A stretch of DNA of 6,273 bases. It comes from Chloroflexota bacterium. GTDB taxonomy: Bacteria; Chloroflexota; UBA5177; JANWHV01. Under the pieces are notes generated by a model. It had not been told where the DNA came from. It did not search any database and saw only the letters and a list, made by a program, of their open reading frames with translations. Of this stretch, positions 5,322-6,273 are shown piece after piece (position 1 is the stretch's first letter; each line of letters starts with the position of its first letter). The stretch spans positions 1 to 6,273 of the forward strand of contig JANWHO010000138.1 of NCBI GenBank assembly GCA_025450375.1, written 5' to 3'. Position numbers and translations under genes: made by a program.

Positions 5322-6273
5322 ATGGATACTGCCGCGGTTGTCATCTCCCTGGCCCGGATAGGCGCCGGCAGCGGAGATCGCCCCTTGCCGATGCTTGGCG
5401 CCCCCATCGACTGGCAGGCCGTGCTTGATCTCTCCGGACCGCACCGGGTCGCCCCGCTTGTCCGGCAGGCCCTCTCCGCCGCGCCGCCGGACATGGTGCC
5501 GGCGACGATCCTGGCGGAGTTTAAGGCGCGGATGTGGCGGGGTATCGCGGCCGGCCTGTTGTGCGAGAGCGTGCTCGGCGCGCTCCTCGACATGGTGGCA
5601 TCCCAGGGAATAGAGGTGCTGGTGCTCAAGGGGGCGGCGCTGGCGCACGACCTCTACCCGCGCCCAGAGCTCAGGCCCTACGGAGATCTGGATATTCTTT
5701 GCCGGCCCGCTGACTTTCCCCGCCTGACCGGCGCGCTCATCGAAGCTGGCTACCAGCGCGAGGATCCCAACGACGCGGCCGGACTGCAACCGCCTCTCGA
5801 TAGCAGCCGGCGGCGGAATTTCATCGACCCGTCAGGGGATGTGCTGATCGAGGTGCATCTCGATGTCCTGGGACTCGGTCTCCCCGCGCGCCACCGGGGC
5901 GATTTCTGGCGCGAGGCACGGACCATAGAGACCCGCCGGTTGCGCATGCGGACCCTATGTCCCACGCACCAGCTCCTCCATCTGGCCGTCCACGTCCACG
6001 CCCATTGCTACAGCCGCCTCCTCTGGCTGATCGATCTGGATCTGCTGATCCGCCGGCATGGCGAGGCGATTGACTGGGGCCGGCTACCGGCGCTCGCGCG
6101 CGATGAAGGGGTAGGGGTGGTGCTTCGCCATGTATTGGCTACCGTCCACGCCATCCTCGGCACACCGATTCCCGCGCTGCCGCCGCCAACTGCCGGAGAG
6201 CGGTTCCTGGCCATCGGCTACCGTCGCATCTGGCCCATCGCGAAGGTGCGGCGGCTGGAACGGAGCGAGCATC
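5322..6273 (+). CDS. Nucleotidyltransferase family protein (NTP_transf_5 type), 3' end outside window
   Basis: The frame opens with ATG at 5322, seven nt after the kinase stop, and runs 317 codons to the window edge without a stop. It matches the family of uncharacterised nucleotidyltransferases found beside HPr-kinase-like genes in lasso clusters. Visible motifs are VLKGAAL (101-107), the metal-binding RPYGDLDIL (118-126, Asp122 and Asp124), VLIEVHLDV (174-182, a third conserved acidic and His site) and LLHLAVHVHAHCYSRLLWLIDLDLL (218-242 region), all typical of the family. The full protein is probably 50 or more residues longer. In related clusters (pseudomycoidin is the example I recall) this enzyme acts on the peptide after phosphorylation; its exact reaction here is not known. 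No clear ribosome binding site precedes it, so translational coupling to the upstream gene is likely. Confidence 0.88.
   Translation, partial: MDTAAVVISLARIGAGSGDRPLPMLGAPIDWQAVLDLSGPHRVAPLVRQALSAAPPDMVPATILAEFKARMWRGIAAGLLCESVLGALLDMVASQGIEVLVLKGAALAHDLYPRPELRPYGDLDILCRPADFPRLTGALIEAGYQREDPNDAAGLQPPLDSSRRRNFIDPSGDVLIEVHLDVLGLGLPARHRGDFWREARTIETRRLRMRTLCPTHQLLHLAVHVHAHCYSRLLWLIDLDLLIRRHGEAIDWGRLPALARDEGVGVVLRHVLATVHAILGTPIPALPPPTAGERFLAIGYRRIWPIAKVRRLERSEH

Noticed and set aside
4947..5789. 280-codon reverse-strand frame opposite kinase and nucleotidyltransferase
   Set aside because: Low-complexity composition typical of antisense GC-rich DNA; the + strand frames have clear catalytic motifs throughout.

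Overview
This window carries most of a lasso-peptide (class II RiPP) biosynthetic cluster, with all genes on the + strand. The DNA is GC-rich, with strong AAAGGAGG-type ribosome binding sites in front of the small genes, so the host is a high-GC bacterium. The gene set would fit Chloroflexota or a similar lineage, but the phylum cannot be fixed from the sequence alone. There are two precursor genes, the leader-binding protein (B1), the leader protease (B2), the exporter (D) and tailoring enzymes. The asparagine-synthetase-like lasso cyclase (C) is not in the window and is expected just outside it, most simply beyond the right edge.

Layout: (1) 1-139, upstream region of precursor 1. (2) 140-325, precursor 1, 61 aa, with a lasso leader and an unusually long predicted core of 40 residues ending in Ser. 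(3) 326-493, intergenic, holding a 93-bp element bounded by perfect 17-bp inverted repeats. (4) 494-2350, ABC exporter. (5) 2347-3171, SAM-dependent methyltransferase, ATGA-overlapping the exporter. (6) 3172-3340, promoter and leader region of the second precursor, with overlapping small inverted repeats. (7) 3341-3463, precursor 2, 40 aa, with a short Cys-Pro-Cys-Pro and Trp-Trp containing core. (8) 3464-3576, a perfect 14-bp stem-loop and a 15-bp palindrome. (9) 3577-3855, PqqD-like RRE protein B1. (10) 3827-5314, one ORF that joins a B2 transglutaminase-like protease to an HPr-kinase-like domain. (11) 5322 to the right edge, a nucleotidyltransferase of the NTP_transf_5 type, cut by the window end.

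How it probably works: B1 binds the YxxPxL...G...T leaders, which have identical spacing in both precursors. The B2 part of the fused protein cuts after the residue following the conserved Thr. The missing cyclase would close a ring from the new N-terminus to an Asp at core position 8 in both peptides. The kinase domain would phosphorylate a Ser, with the C-terminal Ser of precursor 1 the obvious candidate. The nucleotidyltransferase and methyltransferase would add further decoration, and the ABC protein exports the product. The most noteworthy points are the B2-kinase fusion, the two very different cores served by one leader code, the 40-residue core, and the fact that each precursor gene is followed by a strong inverted repeat.
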